Positions 48,501-57,607 of a stretch of 64,000 nucleotides of DNA are shown one piece after another. The notes under the pieces are model-generated. The model had not been told where the DNA came from, did not search any database, and saw only the letters and a program-made list of their open reading frames with translations. The first letter of the stretch is position 1, and the number at the start of each line of letters is the position of its first letter. Source of the stretch: Brachypodium distachyon (taxonomy: Eukaryota > Streptophyta > Magnoliopsida > Poales > Poaceae); the NCBI RefSeq assembly GCF_000005505.3, contig NC_016131.3, positions 68,212,355 to 68,276,354 of the forward strand. The letters run 5' to 3'. The translations under genes and the position numbers were made by a program.

Positions 48501-51500
48501 CTCGTTAATTTTGTTCCAATTGGCAAAATGAGATGTGTTTATCAGTTTTGGCATTAGCTGTGCTACTTTGAAGTCTACTTTCAGTTGATCAATGCCATGT
48601 TATGTCTGCGTAGAAGTATTTCTGCGTTTCAAGGTTTTATTATTGTATTTGACTCTGATAATATACTCGAAAATACTTGCAGCTTCTTGAGCCTGGAAAA
48701 CACACTTGGCTTCTCAAAACACTTTATGGTCTCCTGATGCTACTGCCTCAGGTATGTTCAAATGTGACCCCCCTACAGCATTTCTTTAATAGCTTGCTGA
48801 ATTTGTTTTTTCCAAATTGTGAAGTTGGAGACTTGAGGTATGTAAAGAAATGGAGACCACAGAGATAGACATGCAGTGGATCCTATTGCCGTTGCGATCT
48901 GACCAGTTATATTTCTTAGTATTTGGGGCCGTGTGGTAGACTAAGTATAACATATAATCTGCGTCTTCACATGCTATCTTCTAGAACTGGTTCAATGTAA
49001 GTCAATAAGCAGTTCCCAGATAGTTGTGGTGATCTTGCATGAAGATGGTTACCTTTGTACGTAACAACCACATCTAGTGTGGGGTGTCTCTCATGTCACC
49101 CATCCAGCGCACCCCTCCCGCCCACCTTTTCCAAGAAAAATCACTGCAACGCTAGGTTTTTCTTGTTTTTCAGCATTTATGCATCTTTACTAGGACAGTA
49201 GGAGCTCTCGCATTTCGAACTCCCAATAATCCTCGATACGTACAGTATGGGCTGTAGACTTGGATTCTCGAAGGTCTCATCAGTACATTCCATGCTCCCT
49301 ACTTGTACAGTCCACCCTGATTAGATTCTGTAAAAAACCTAAATGGATAGGAAGGACGAAGCAGGAAAAAACACAAAGAACCTTCAGTCCCACTACCTCC
49401 TCTCTACTGTCTGTCTCTCCGTGCCATGCTGAATATATGCCATGACAGAACGCACATGCACACAGGCAGGTGAACACGCACATGATTGCTACCTAGATCT
49501 AGCGCAGGTCAAGCTGTCTCACTCTCTGGCTCACTTTTGAGCGCGATCTAAGCTGCTAGCCAGCTTCGCGTTATGGTAGTCCTGTTCCAGAAGCTGAGCA
49601 CAAGAATCAGCATAATGCACTTCCTCTCCTTTTGAAGATACTCTTCATTCTTTGTGTTGAAATGATATTGGCTGTCAATACCCTGAAATTAGTTGCTGCA
49701 ATAGCTTACGATATACAAAATCTTTTTCTCATTTTTCCTTTGTTAATGTGCATTTTTAGTTATCCTGTCTTTCTGAGCCTTCTGTACTGTTAAGTTCCAT
49801 TATACCCCCTCTGTGCCATAATATAAAGCTAATTAGGTTTTGTTGAGACTAGGCTTTGACCAAGATTTACTCTAATAATACGTGACTTGTAAGATATGAA
49901 ACCACAATTATTATTAAGTACTCCCTCCGTTCCTATTTGAACTAAAACCACGACAAGAATTTGGAACGGAGGGAGTACTTCTGTAATACCCATTTCATGT
50001 CATATAAACCACATATTAATATAGCAATTCCTGGTCAAAGTCTTTTCTTAACAAAACCTAATATGCTTTGTATTATGTGACGGAGGTAGTAGTTCGGAAC
50101 ATGACATTTCATATTTTATTGGTTAAAATGGATAATACTGCACGGGCATGGTTTTGCAACCACTGCAATGTTTAACCAGATCCTGTTGGCAGGGTTGTTG
50201 AACTTTTCACATGTTTCCCTTTGAATATTTTTACTTGTCAGGAAGTTGCAACTATTCAAAATGGTTTATAATTTATTATATATGTTTATGCAGCAAAGTG
50301 CAGCCTTCAAGATCTTGAGGACTCGACTGAAGACGGTGCCTTTCAGTGAAAATCTCAAGTGCACATCTTCAGCAAATCCGTACTCTCAGATTCTACAAGT
50401 GACGGAAGATGGCAATCGAAACCAAGATGCACCAAACAATAATGCAATCAATTTTTCATCTCGTCTCCAGCAGTTTGAGAGCATGCAGCAGCAGCATCGA
50501 AATCATTTGAAGAATCAACTACAATCTCAAAAATCTGCTTCAGCAGTAATATTATCTCAGGTACTGTTTACTTGCATTCACAGTTTCACACATCTCATCA
50601 CTACCTTCATTCAGACACGCCTTGGAAGGTGTGCAATCAAATTCTTCTAACTTTGACTACTATTTAATGTATAAAAAGTGCTCATAAGAGAAGGCCAAAA
50701 TGGTACCATTAGATTTGTCATCACTTTTTCATAAAGTATTTTTTGCAATATGTACTAACATATTCATATAAAAATAATGGTCGAAGTGCATTTTTGGACA
50801 AAACCCCATCTAGTGTTGAACGGTAGGAGTATCTTATATTTAATTGTGTAGTTGCTGCATACTTAAAAGCTGGTCTTTTTAACCTACAAAGTGATTTTTA
50901 CAGTTGTTAGAAGTTCATGTAGTTATCTAACTAGGAACTATGTTTTCATGGCGTTGACTGTCTTTTGTCTTTTCATATTTTCTCCTGGGATACTACTACA
51001 CGTAACATTTACTTCTTTTCCATCTGGTATTGCTTCGTCCTCTGTTGCTTACTTTGGGAGTTCCATATCGGGGTCTCTGAGAAGTGTAAACCGCCATCTC
51101 TTTGTAGAATATTCAATATTCTAATAATCTTGTTGTGCTGTAGGCCTGCCTAAATCAGTGGTATTTTTGTGAAATGTGTATATATTAGTTTAAAAATTTA
51201 TCTGTTATTCCCTTTAAATTTTATTATAGGAAGTATTGGGCTTGTTGTTGCTGTTGACTTTTTACATCAGACTGCTGGCTGGGCTGTTCTAACCTCTGGA
51301 GAAAATAGTTCTCTGCATCCGGAAGGCAGAGATATTAGTTTTTATTATTTGCAGACAGTAGTTGTGCACTGGGATTCTTTTATTCATCTTCCTAACAGAA
51401 TGTGACTGGATCTTTACTAAAAGATTTTTTTTATGCAAGGCTACCTTTGCTTCAAAGAATGATTGATAGGTAACATTATGAATTGCATGCAGGAGATACA

Positions 51501-51576
51501 AAGATATGAAGAAGCACATTCTTCAATACCAGAGATGAGCAGGCCCCCCTCTAGACCATCCAGAGTCGTTTCATGA
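42526..51576 (+). CDS. VAC14: VAC14 homologue, scaffold of the PI3P 5-kinase (FAB1/PIKfyve) complex
   Basis: A HEAT-repeat scaffold that holds the FAB1 kinase and the SAC/FIG4-type phosphatase on vacuolar or endosomal membranes to control PI(3,5)P2. Twenty exons: 42526-42618, 42721-42834, 42928-42993, 44483-44572, 44644-44763, 44851-44879, 44981-45123, 45200-45294, 45485-45571, 45679-45786, 45887-45978, 46624-46705, 46875-46940, 47634-47749, 47873-47993, 48065-48226, 48308-48436, 48683-48751, 50294-50560, 51493-51576. They give 710 aa; the Arabidopsis protein is slightly longer. The N-terminus ([31 protein letters not shown]) and [20 protein letters not shown] are family hallmarks. The Vac14 C-terminal domain covers about residues 440-600 ([36 protein letters not shown]). 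The tail is a Gln-rich coiled coil ([18 protein letters not shown]) and a basic end. Exon 9 may start 63 nt earlier, adding 21 residues. Intron 18 holds a nested MITE. Confidence 0.94.
49803..50091. mobile_element. Stowaway MITE (outer), interrupted by a second MITE, in VAC14 intron 18
   Basis: The TA-flanked element begins CCCCCTCTGTGCCATAATAT and ends GTATTATGTGACGGAGGTAG (TA at 49803-49804 and 50090-50091). The arms pair inward (AAAGCTAATTAGGTTTTGTT against AACAAAACCTAATATGCTTT; TTTGACCA against TGGTCAAAG). Removing the inner element at 49919-49977 leaves a continuous hairpin element of about 230 bp. Confidence 0.85.
49919..49977. mobile_element. Stowaway MITE (inner), 55 bp, inserted in the outer Stowaway
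   Basis: CTCCCTCCGTTCCTATTTGA to TTTGGAACGGAGGGAG with TA on both sides (49919-49920 and 49976-49977). At 55 bp it is unusually short and little more than two terminal repeats. It carries AACTAAAACCACGACAAGAA, also seen in a diverged copy near 54005. Confidence 0.88.
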
Positions 51577-51896
51577 TGCATTTGGTTGCTTGTGATGTAT
51601 GATACATTTGCTGGACACATCGTCACAAATTTGTTGGGGCTTGGTTAGTCTCCTTTAGTTTTTTCGGAAGGAGGTTGCATAGGGGTACATAGAGTGTAAT
51701 CTTTTTGTTTGCTTCGTAGATTTTGTCATGGGACGGCAATTATTTGTTGGAGAAAGCTCGTTTCCCCTCTCTTTAGCCATTCTTAATTTCTTAGCTGTTC
51801 TAATGCTCATCTGGTTTTTGTAATTTTTCAATTGAAGGCCAAATGAGCATAGTAGTATTGGGAGAGATGTTCCAACTGTTCTGCTTATTAATCTCC

Positions 51897-51902
51897 AATA
51901 AA
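51897..51902 (+). terminator. Candidate polyadenylation signal of VAC14
   Basis: AATAAA about 320 bp after the stop at 51574-51576, following T-rich sequence. Confidence 0.4.
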
Positions 51903-52325
51903 TTGCTGGCGCGGTGTAAATTTCTGTCCATTGACCTGGTTTGTGATCTACCATCAAATATAAGTTTTTTTTGGATCTGCCCCATTTAAGCTTATCTCTT
52001 CGTCTCTTTTTGTTTTCAACAAAAAGGAACTTATCACTTCTGGTACAAACAATTAAATCTATTGTAGAACACTGAGATGGTGAAGACGTTTGCTACCAAA
52101 GTTGAGGTAAAGTTACAAGGAAGTTCCACTAACATATAATAGCGGTCTTTTTGGTATAATTTGTCTATAGTAAGTGGTCTTATTTGTAATATCTGTAGTA
52201 TCGTATAGACAAATTTACTGACCCAGATGGCATTTTCAAAATTTGACTAAAAGTGAATTGTCCCAATAAATTTAGTGCATGCACGTACATTTACTCAAAT
52301 CTTTGAGGGATGTCCTCCACGTGTC

Positions 52326-52430
52326 TACTCACTCTGTCCCATATTAAGTGACGAAATATTACATGCATGTGTCTAGACGTTTTTTTAATAGATACATTAA
52401 TATTTGGACAAATTTAAGTCACGGAAGGAT
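52326..52430. mobile_element. Stowaway MITE with eroded 3' end
   Basis: It starts TACTCACTCTGTCCCATATT AAGTGACG and its right arm reads TTTAAGTCACGGAAGG, but the terminal GGGAGTA is missing. The interior (CATGTGTCTAGACG) is close to the element 55 bp downstream. Confidence 0.6.
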
Positions 52431-52481
52431 CCACAGGACTTGACGTGCATCAGGAGAACACACACTTTTTACCTGAACTAT

Positions 52482-52639
52482 TACTCTCTCCGTTCCATAT
52501 TAAGTGTTTTTTTATTACATGTATCTAGACGCTTTTTAGGCATAGATATATCTATATTTAAACAATTTAGAGTTACTTAATATGAGACATATTTAGACAA
52601 TTTAGAGTCACTTGACATGAGACTGAGTGAGAGGGAGTA
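52482..52639. mobile_element. Stowaway MITE, about 154 bp
   Basis: CTCTCTCCGTTCCATATTAA to GAGTGAGAGGGAG between TA at 52482-52483 and 52638-52639. The right arm contains a local duplication (ACAATTTAGAGT followed by ACTTAATATGAGAC or ACTTGACATGAGAC). Confidence 0.8.
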
Positions 52640-55527
52640 TTACGTAGAAATCATACGTTTTGGCTCTTGCAGCGGAGCGCAGTGAGCATGCACGATCCGC
52701 AAGGGAATATACATACATGGTGTAGATTCTGAGAGCTCAATCAGCAGACAATCTACTAGGCCAAGCATGACAATTGCAGTACTGGTCCTAATTCATCACC
52801 CATGAGGCACCTTTCTATCCAATCTTGTCCAGCAGAAATGCATTACTGGTTCTAAATCAGTTTCCTTTTCATTTTTCTTTCCCCCTCTCTTTGGTGTCCG
52901 TCCCTGCCCTCCTTTCTGCATAGTGGTACTTCTAGCCTAAGTTCTGGCCGATGTCAAATTGCCAACTCCTGTTACGCCATGTTTATATGGCAGTACTGTT
53001 ACCTGTTTGGCTCTTTCCACATGACATGGTGAAGTTGTGATCGTTCTCGCCATCTTTTGGTAGTTTCTTTTTCCAGGGGACAGGTAAAACCGTAAAAGTA
53101 ATGGAGCCGGGGGGCTATGGCCTCCTGATATTCTAAAAAAGAAAACCGTAAAAGCAATGTCTTTCGATTAAGAGGAAACCAGAGTTCATATATGCGACGA
53201 GTTTAGCACCGGGACATATTTTAGGACATTAGTTTTCAAATAATACACGGCTTTGGGTAGTGTTGCAAGCCATTGTACCTTATATCGTATACATATTACA
53301 CTTCTTCGGACAAAAAAGGAGCTACGAAAGAATGCAGTTGAGGTAACATTTAACGTGGTTAATTCATACTTACCTTCCCTAGAATAATAATTTGACTTGC
53401 GGTATATATTCTCACAAGTAGGGGTGACAGTATGAAAAAAAGAAGAAGGGTATCTGTGACACCTTGTGACAATATATATCACCGTTGAACGGAAGATTAC
53501 AAATATGTTCTTTCATCACTTTTTAAAAAGATGATCGCGCAAGTTGTTGACAGACTTATATGAAATAAATTAGGATTGAAAGAGTTGGGAGCATTGGGCG
53601 TTGAATAATATGCGAGTTTTACAAGGAGTCGATATCGAGAGATTGTTCAGAGAAATGAACATCTTGGTTGACCTTTTGTTCCACAAATATACTTTCCAAT
53701 CCCGTGTGCTGACAATATATTCCATGGCCAATTAGTACAAGCCAGTGATGCAACTGAGATGCAAGATTCTTCACACAAAATGGGTGGCAAACTACAATTT
53801 GAGTTGCTGTAAACAATTTAAGACGCATAAACTAGGTAGTTGGTTCTTTGGGGGAACAAGGAGCTAACCATTGGCATGACTTTTATGAGCCTAAAGGGAC
53901 ATCTTGATCTTCTGTCGCACCTCAAAGGCTGAAGGGTTGGACTATATTGTTGCGTAATACTTCCTCCGATTCTAAATTCTTGTTGTGTTTTTAGTACAAA
54001 TCCGAACTAAAACCGTGACAAGAATACAAGAGTGCCAAATGGACGTATAAAACAGGTTTAGCAAGAGACAATGGTAATGTAACCTCTCTTTTTTCGAAAC
54101 AAGAGGAGATACTATTTTTATTGAAAACAGGAGCGATACTGAATCATCTGGTATATCTGCAAAAGTGGAAATAATTTTGCTATTAAAAACTCTGTTATTA
54201 GTAGGATCCGGGCTTTGGAACCGGCCGTCTTCAAGATTATACACTCATATCTTAGTAAGATCGGCGAAAGTGTCACCTTCGTTAACCTCAATGATTGGAA
54301 ACACCCTGCACAGAAGACATCGAAAGGGGAACAACGTCCTCAAAAGACAAACAGTTTGCCAAAACGTGTCTGCATCAAATGACGATCTTGCATGCTACAC
54401 ACAGGGTCAATTTCATACAAGAAAAGACAAGAAGAGAGAAAACAAGGCCAAACAATCTGTAGATGCAAAGTCAACCAGTGCGGTGAATGGAAAACGTTTA
54501 AGATACCACAAGTATATACATATTCGAATACTGCATTTAGCTAGCTGTTGGTTTTCTGTTGTTTCGAACCTAATAGCTAGGCTAGTAACCCTAGACAACA
54601 TTATAAAATCAAGGAGTCCAGGTTGGCTGCATAATTTGGACAAATTCAGGAACATAAATAAGATTGGTGGAGATGAAAACAATAATGCTCCGACCCTGGC
54701 CGCTTTGAGAATCTTGAAGCAAGAGTTTACATGTTTATTCCTCCTAACTTCCATTATGTCATCAAATAACAATCACTCTCGTACTCTCGTCATTAGGTGC
54801 TGTAGCGAACCGGTAAATCATCGTTGAGAACTCAGGAATGAGGCATAGCAGTTGAAGGAATACAGCGGATGCATTGTTCTCGTGGGAGACGGCCGATTTT
54901 GACGGTTTTAGCAAATGTCTTGGCCTATGCTCACGGATGAGCCAATCGATGGCTTCTGTACCGAGGAGTTCAGTATTTTAAAGGAAACATGTATCAATTT
55001 GGCAGTCTTATCCCTTGTTCGCTGATGTATCCGCAAGCTATTTGAAGGCTTCACGATGCGTACATGATGCCTGCTGCAATGCTATGAACAGAAAAGAAAA
55101 CAGATTAAAAAAAATATTGTTGCTATGAACAGAAAAAAATAAATAAACAGTGAGCAGTCTTATCTTGTCCATCCATTTGGGCTTTAAGTAGATGGATGGG
55201 GTCCAGTAACTTCTTATTGTGTCCTGGAACTACCTCTCGGAAAAGAATATCGCGGAATTATGGATGTATGGTTTTTGATTGCTTGTGGGAACTGACAACT
55301 TACAGATGGGAAAACGTCAGAAATTGCACTTCTTACAAAGAAAACTACTTTGATCTGAAAATCCTCAGACCGCAAAAATAAGCTCAAGTTGACCGTTGCC
55401 AAGTCGGGTTCCCGACAGGTACCATGAACGGAACAACGGTCAGGAACGCGAATTGCCAGTTTGCCACACAAAATACCAAGCTTAGATTTTCGAAAATCGA
55501 GACAAAATTCTCAAGAAAAAAACGAGA

Positions 55528-55989
55528 AAAAAGCTTTACATCTTCCATTAATTAAGAAGATATTTAGCAAGTTACTTAATGAAAAATTGGAAGAAAACCG
55601 ACAAACAATGACAAGCCCACTTGAGAATACATATCCAGGTTATACTTGGGCAAACCCCGGGCCGGGCCGGGCTTCATAAAAGCCCAACGGTCAAACCTGA
55701 AGCCCGAGCCTGGCCCGGCCCGAAACCCCGAAAATATGCCATTTAAGCATTAAAATAATTATTTTCGGAACAAATAAATGATTTTTTATACCTATTTTTA
55801 CTAAAAAAATACCTGTTTTTAATCATTTCGGGCTTTCGGGTCGGGCTTGGGACTAGAAAGGGAGGCCCGAGCCCGGCTCGGGACGTCGGGCTTCAGGCTG
55901 GGCTGGCCGGGCCGGGCCACCCATGTCCAGGTATAATCCATGTCTAAGCCCGCTCATGCTCACCCTAAAAAGCTTTACATCTTCCATTA
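55528..55989. repeat. 23-bp direct repeat bracketing the hAT-type MITE
   Basis: AAAAAGCTTTACATCTTCCA followed by TTA is present at 55528-55550 and exactly again at 55967-55989. The 416 bp between the copies include the whole hAT-type MITE plus about 90 bp on its left and 23 bp on its right. Confidence 0.85.
55633..55943. mobile_element. hAT-type MITE with GGGCCGGGCC arms, 295 bp
   Basis: The element at 55641-55935 begins TATACTTGGGCAAACCCC then GGGCCGGGCCGGGC, and ends GGCCGGGCCGGGCC then ACCCATGTCCAGGTATA; the arms are imperfect inverted repeats. The 8-bp flanks ATCCAGGT (55633-55640) and ATCCATGT (55936-55943) differ at one base, as expected for an aged hAT target duplication. The centre is AT-rich (ATTTCGGGCTTTCGGG near the right arm). 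It is non-coding. Confidence 0.7.
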
Positions 55990-56036
55990 GGAGGCCGCGG
56001 GGCGGATCGCGACTCACCGGCGGCGGGTGAGGGACA

Positions 56037-56310
56037 GCGGCGCACCGGCGGTGCGGGAGGGGCGGTGGTGCACCGGCATGGGTCCGTCGCCGGGCGGCGG
56101 TGAGGAGCGGCGTGACGGCAGCGCGATTCGCCGTTGACTTCAAAATGCACTGCCCGCGACGCGGCGTTGAACGGGTGCGGCCCGCGAAAGTGCACCGGCG
56201 GCGCTCAGACAAGTGCACCAAGGCACTGGCGGTGCTCCCTAGAATGCACCGCCGGCATGGTGCAAAATGCACTGCCGCGCGCGCGGGGGAAAATGCACTG
56301 CCTGGCGGGA
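56037..56310. repeat. GC-rich degenerate repeat with recurrent AARTGCACYG motif
   Basis: TGCAC recurs near 56066, 56146, 56190, 56213, 56245, 56278 and 56293, usually as AAATGCACTGCC or AAGTGCACCGGCGG, within a GC-rich block. Spacing is irregular (16-80 bp). ORFs on both strands through it (to 139 codons) are Arg/Ala/Pro-rich and match no family that I recognise. Confidence 0.6.
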
Positions 56311-57477
56311 GGACGTGGGTATGGTTGGTTTTAAGCGGGATTCCTTGGGCGGGAACAGTAAGTTGCAGAATAGCTATTCCGCAATCGGGTATGTTTGGAT
56401 TGAAACCGCCCGAGCATTCAATCTCTTTCTTTCCTTTTTTTGTTTGGGGATCCGTTGGGTCCCGGTTTTGTTGGCTCGCTGCACTTGCGCTTTCTTAATG
56501 AAAATGACACATTGCTTGGTGTGTTAGAGAAAAAAAATGGTCAGTTCTTCGTTTTTTCAAAAATTCGGTTCTCTGAAAATTATTAGGAACGATCGGTTCT
56601 CGGAGAAATTAAGAACCAAATATTTCTAGAACCAGAAATTCAGTTCGGTTTTTTATTCTAACCGAAATAACCGAACAAATTGGCATCACAGATCAACAAA
56701 TCAGATAAAAAAGAAATCACGGATCCATAGACAAGCATACCCATACGACATCACGTATCAACAAAAACTTGAAAGACCAACATCACGAAGGAGGAGGAGG
56801 ATGCGGATGACGGCTAGAGGCGGCGGCGCATGATTGCTGACAACGCGCGGCGGGGGGCTAGAGGCGGCATGCAAGCGGCCGCGTGTGATTGATTGCCGGC
56901 TGGTGGGTAGACTTGGGCTCAAACCAAACACACCTTAGATAATGAATACTGTCCCGCCAGTTCTCATCCTACATCCGCTAATATACTTCAGGTTCCATTA
57001 AAAAAAACCCCGAAAAATAGAGTATACCGTATACTCTAGGTTCCTGCCAAACTAGCGGATATGTATACTCCTTCATTCGTTTTATTTAAATATAAATAGA
57101 GTTCTAGTGAAAATTCTCGTTCAGTACAAACTTGTAAACTAGGATCGTGGGCCATTAGATTAAAAAGGCTCAGATCAAAAGTGAAAATCCCAACAACCAC
57201 TTAAACAGATTTTTACACATAACCACTTACCACTGAGTATAAGTGGTTGGTGAGACTTCCATATTCCACCTGACCCGCGCGTTTTTATGTAATGATCTAC
57301 GATAATAGTTTGCAAGTTTGCCATTAAACGGATATACAATATCTTTGTTTAAGATAATAACCAGGCAGTATCTTTTTAAACTGTCAACATAGTTATTTCA
57401 TCAGATCAAACTGAAAAGAATATCGCGTTAGCAGTTGCGAAAAGGAACTTCAGTTCTCACGACAGCCAACTTCGCGT

Positions 57478-57485
57478 TATAAATA
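57478..57485 (+). promoter_or_regulatory. TATA box of glutamine synthetase
   Basis: TATAAATA lies 123 bp before the ATG at 57608, leaving room for a C/T-rich leader of roughly 90 bp, as expected for a strongly expressed plant gene. Confidence 0.7.
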
Positions 57486-57607
57486 CCGGTCGCCTCTTCC
57501 TGCTTTCACCTCATCCCCTGCTCTTGAGCTGCACATCTCTCACCTCGTCTCATCCAATCGCTTGGATCGCCTTGCCCATCAAGGCGTCATCCCTTTGCTT
57601 GCGAGCA

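Larger units (their letters stand above)
51577..57607. other. Intergenic between VAC14 and glutamine synthetase, transposon-rich
   Basis: This holds the VAC14 3' UTR, one Stowaway and one partial copy, a diverged Stowaway half near 53959-54030 (TACTTCCTCCGATTC), a hAT-type MITE, a GC-rich TGCAC repeat, an AACCGAA-rich stretch at 56540-56690 and, at the right end, the glutamine synthetase promoter. The open frame at 54165-54827 has no recognised domain. CTTTTTTCGAAACAAGAGGA near 54087 resembles a phrase common in grass retroelement tails, so that block may be a retroelement remnant. Confidence 0.6.

Noticed and set aside
54165..54827. 220-codon ORF in the VAC14-glutamine synthetase spacer
   Set aside because: There is no recognisable domain, composition is unlike the real exons, and a long ORF runs on the opposite strand. 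It may be part of a retroelement remnant but cannot be called a gene.
55853..56498. Overlapping 132-139-codon ORFs before glutamine synthetase
   Set aside because: They are explained by the GC-rich TGCAC repeat and the hAT MITE arm.
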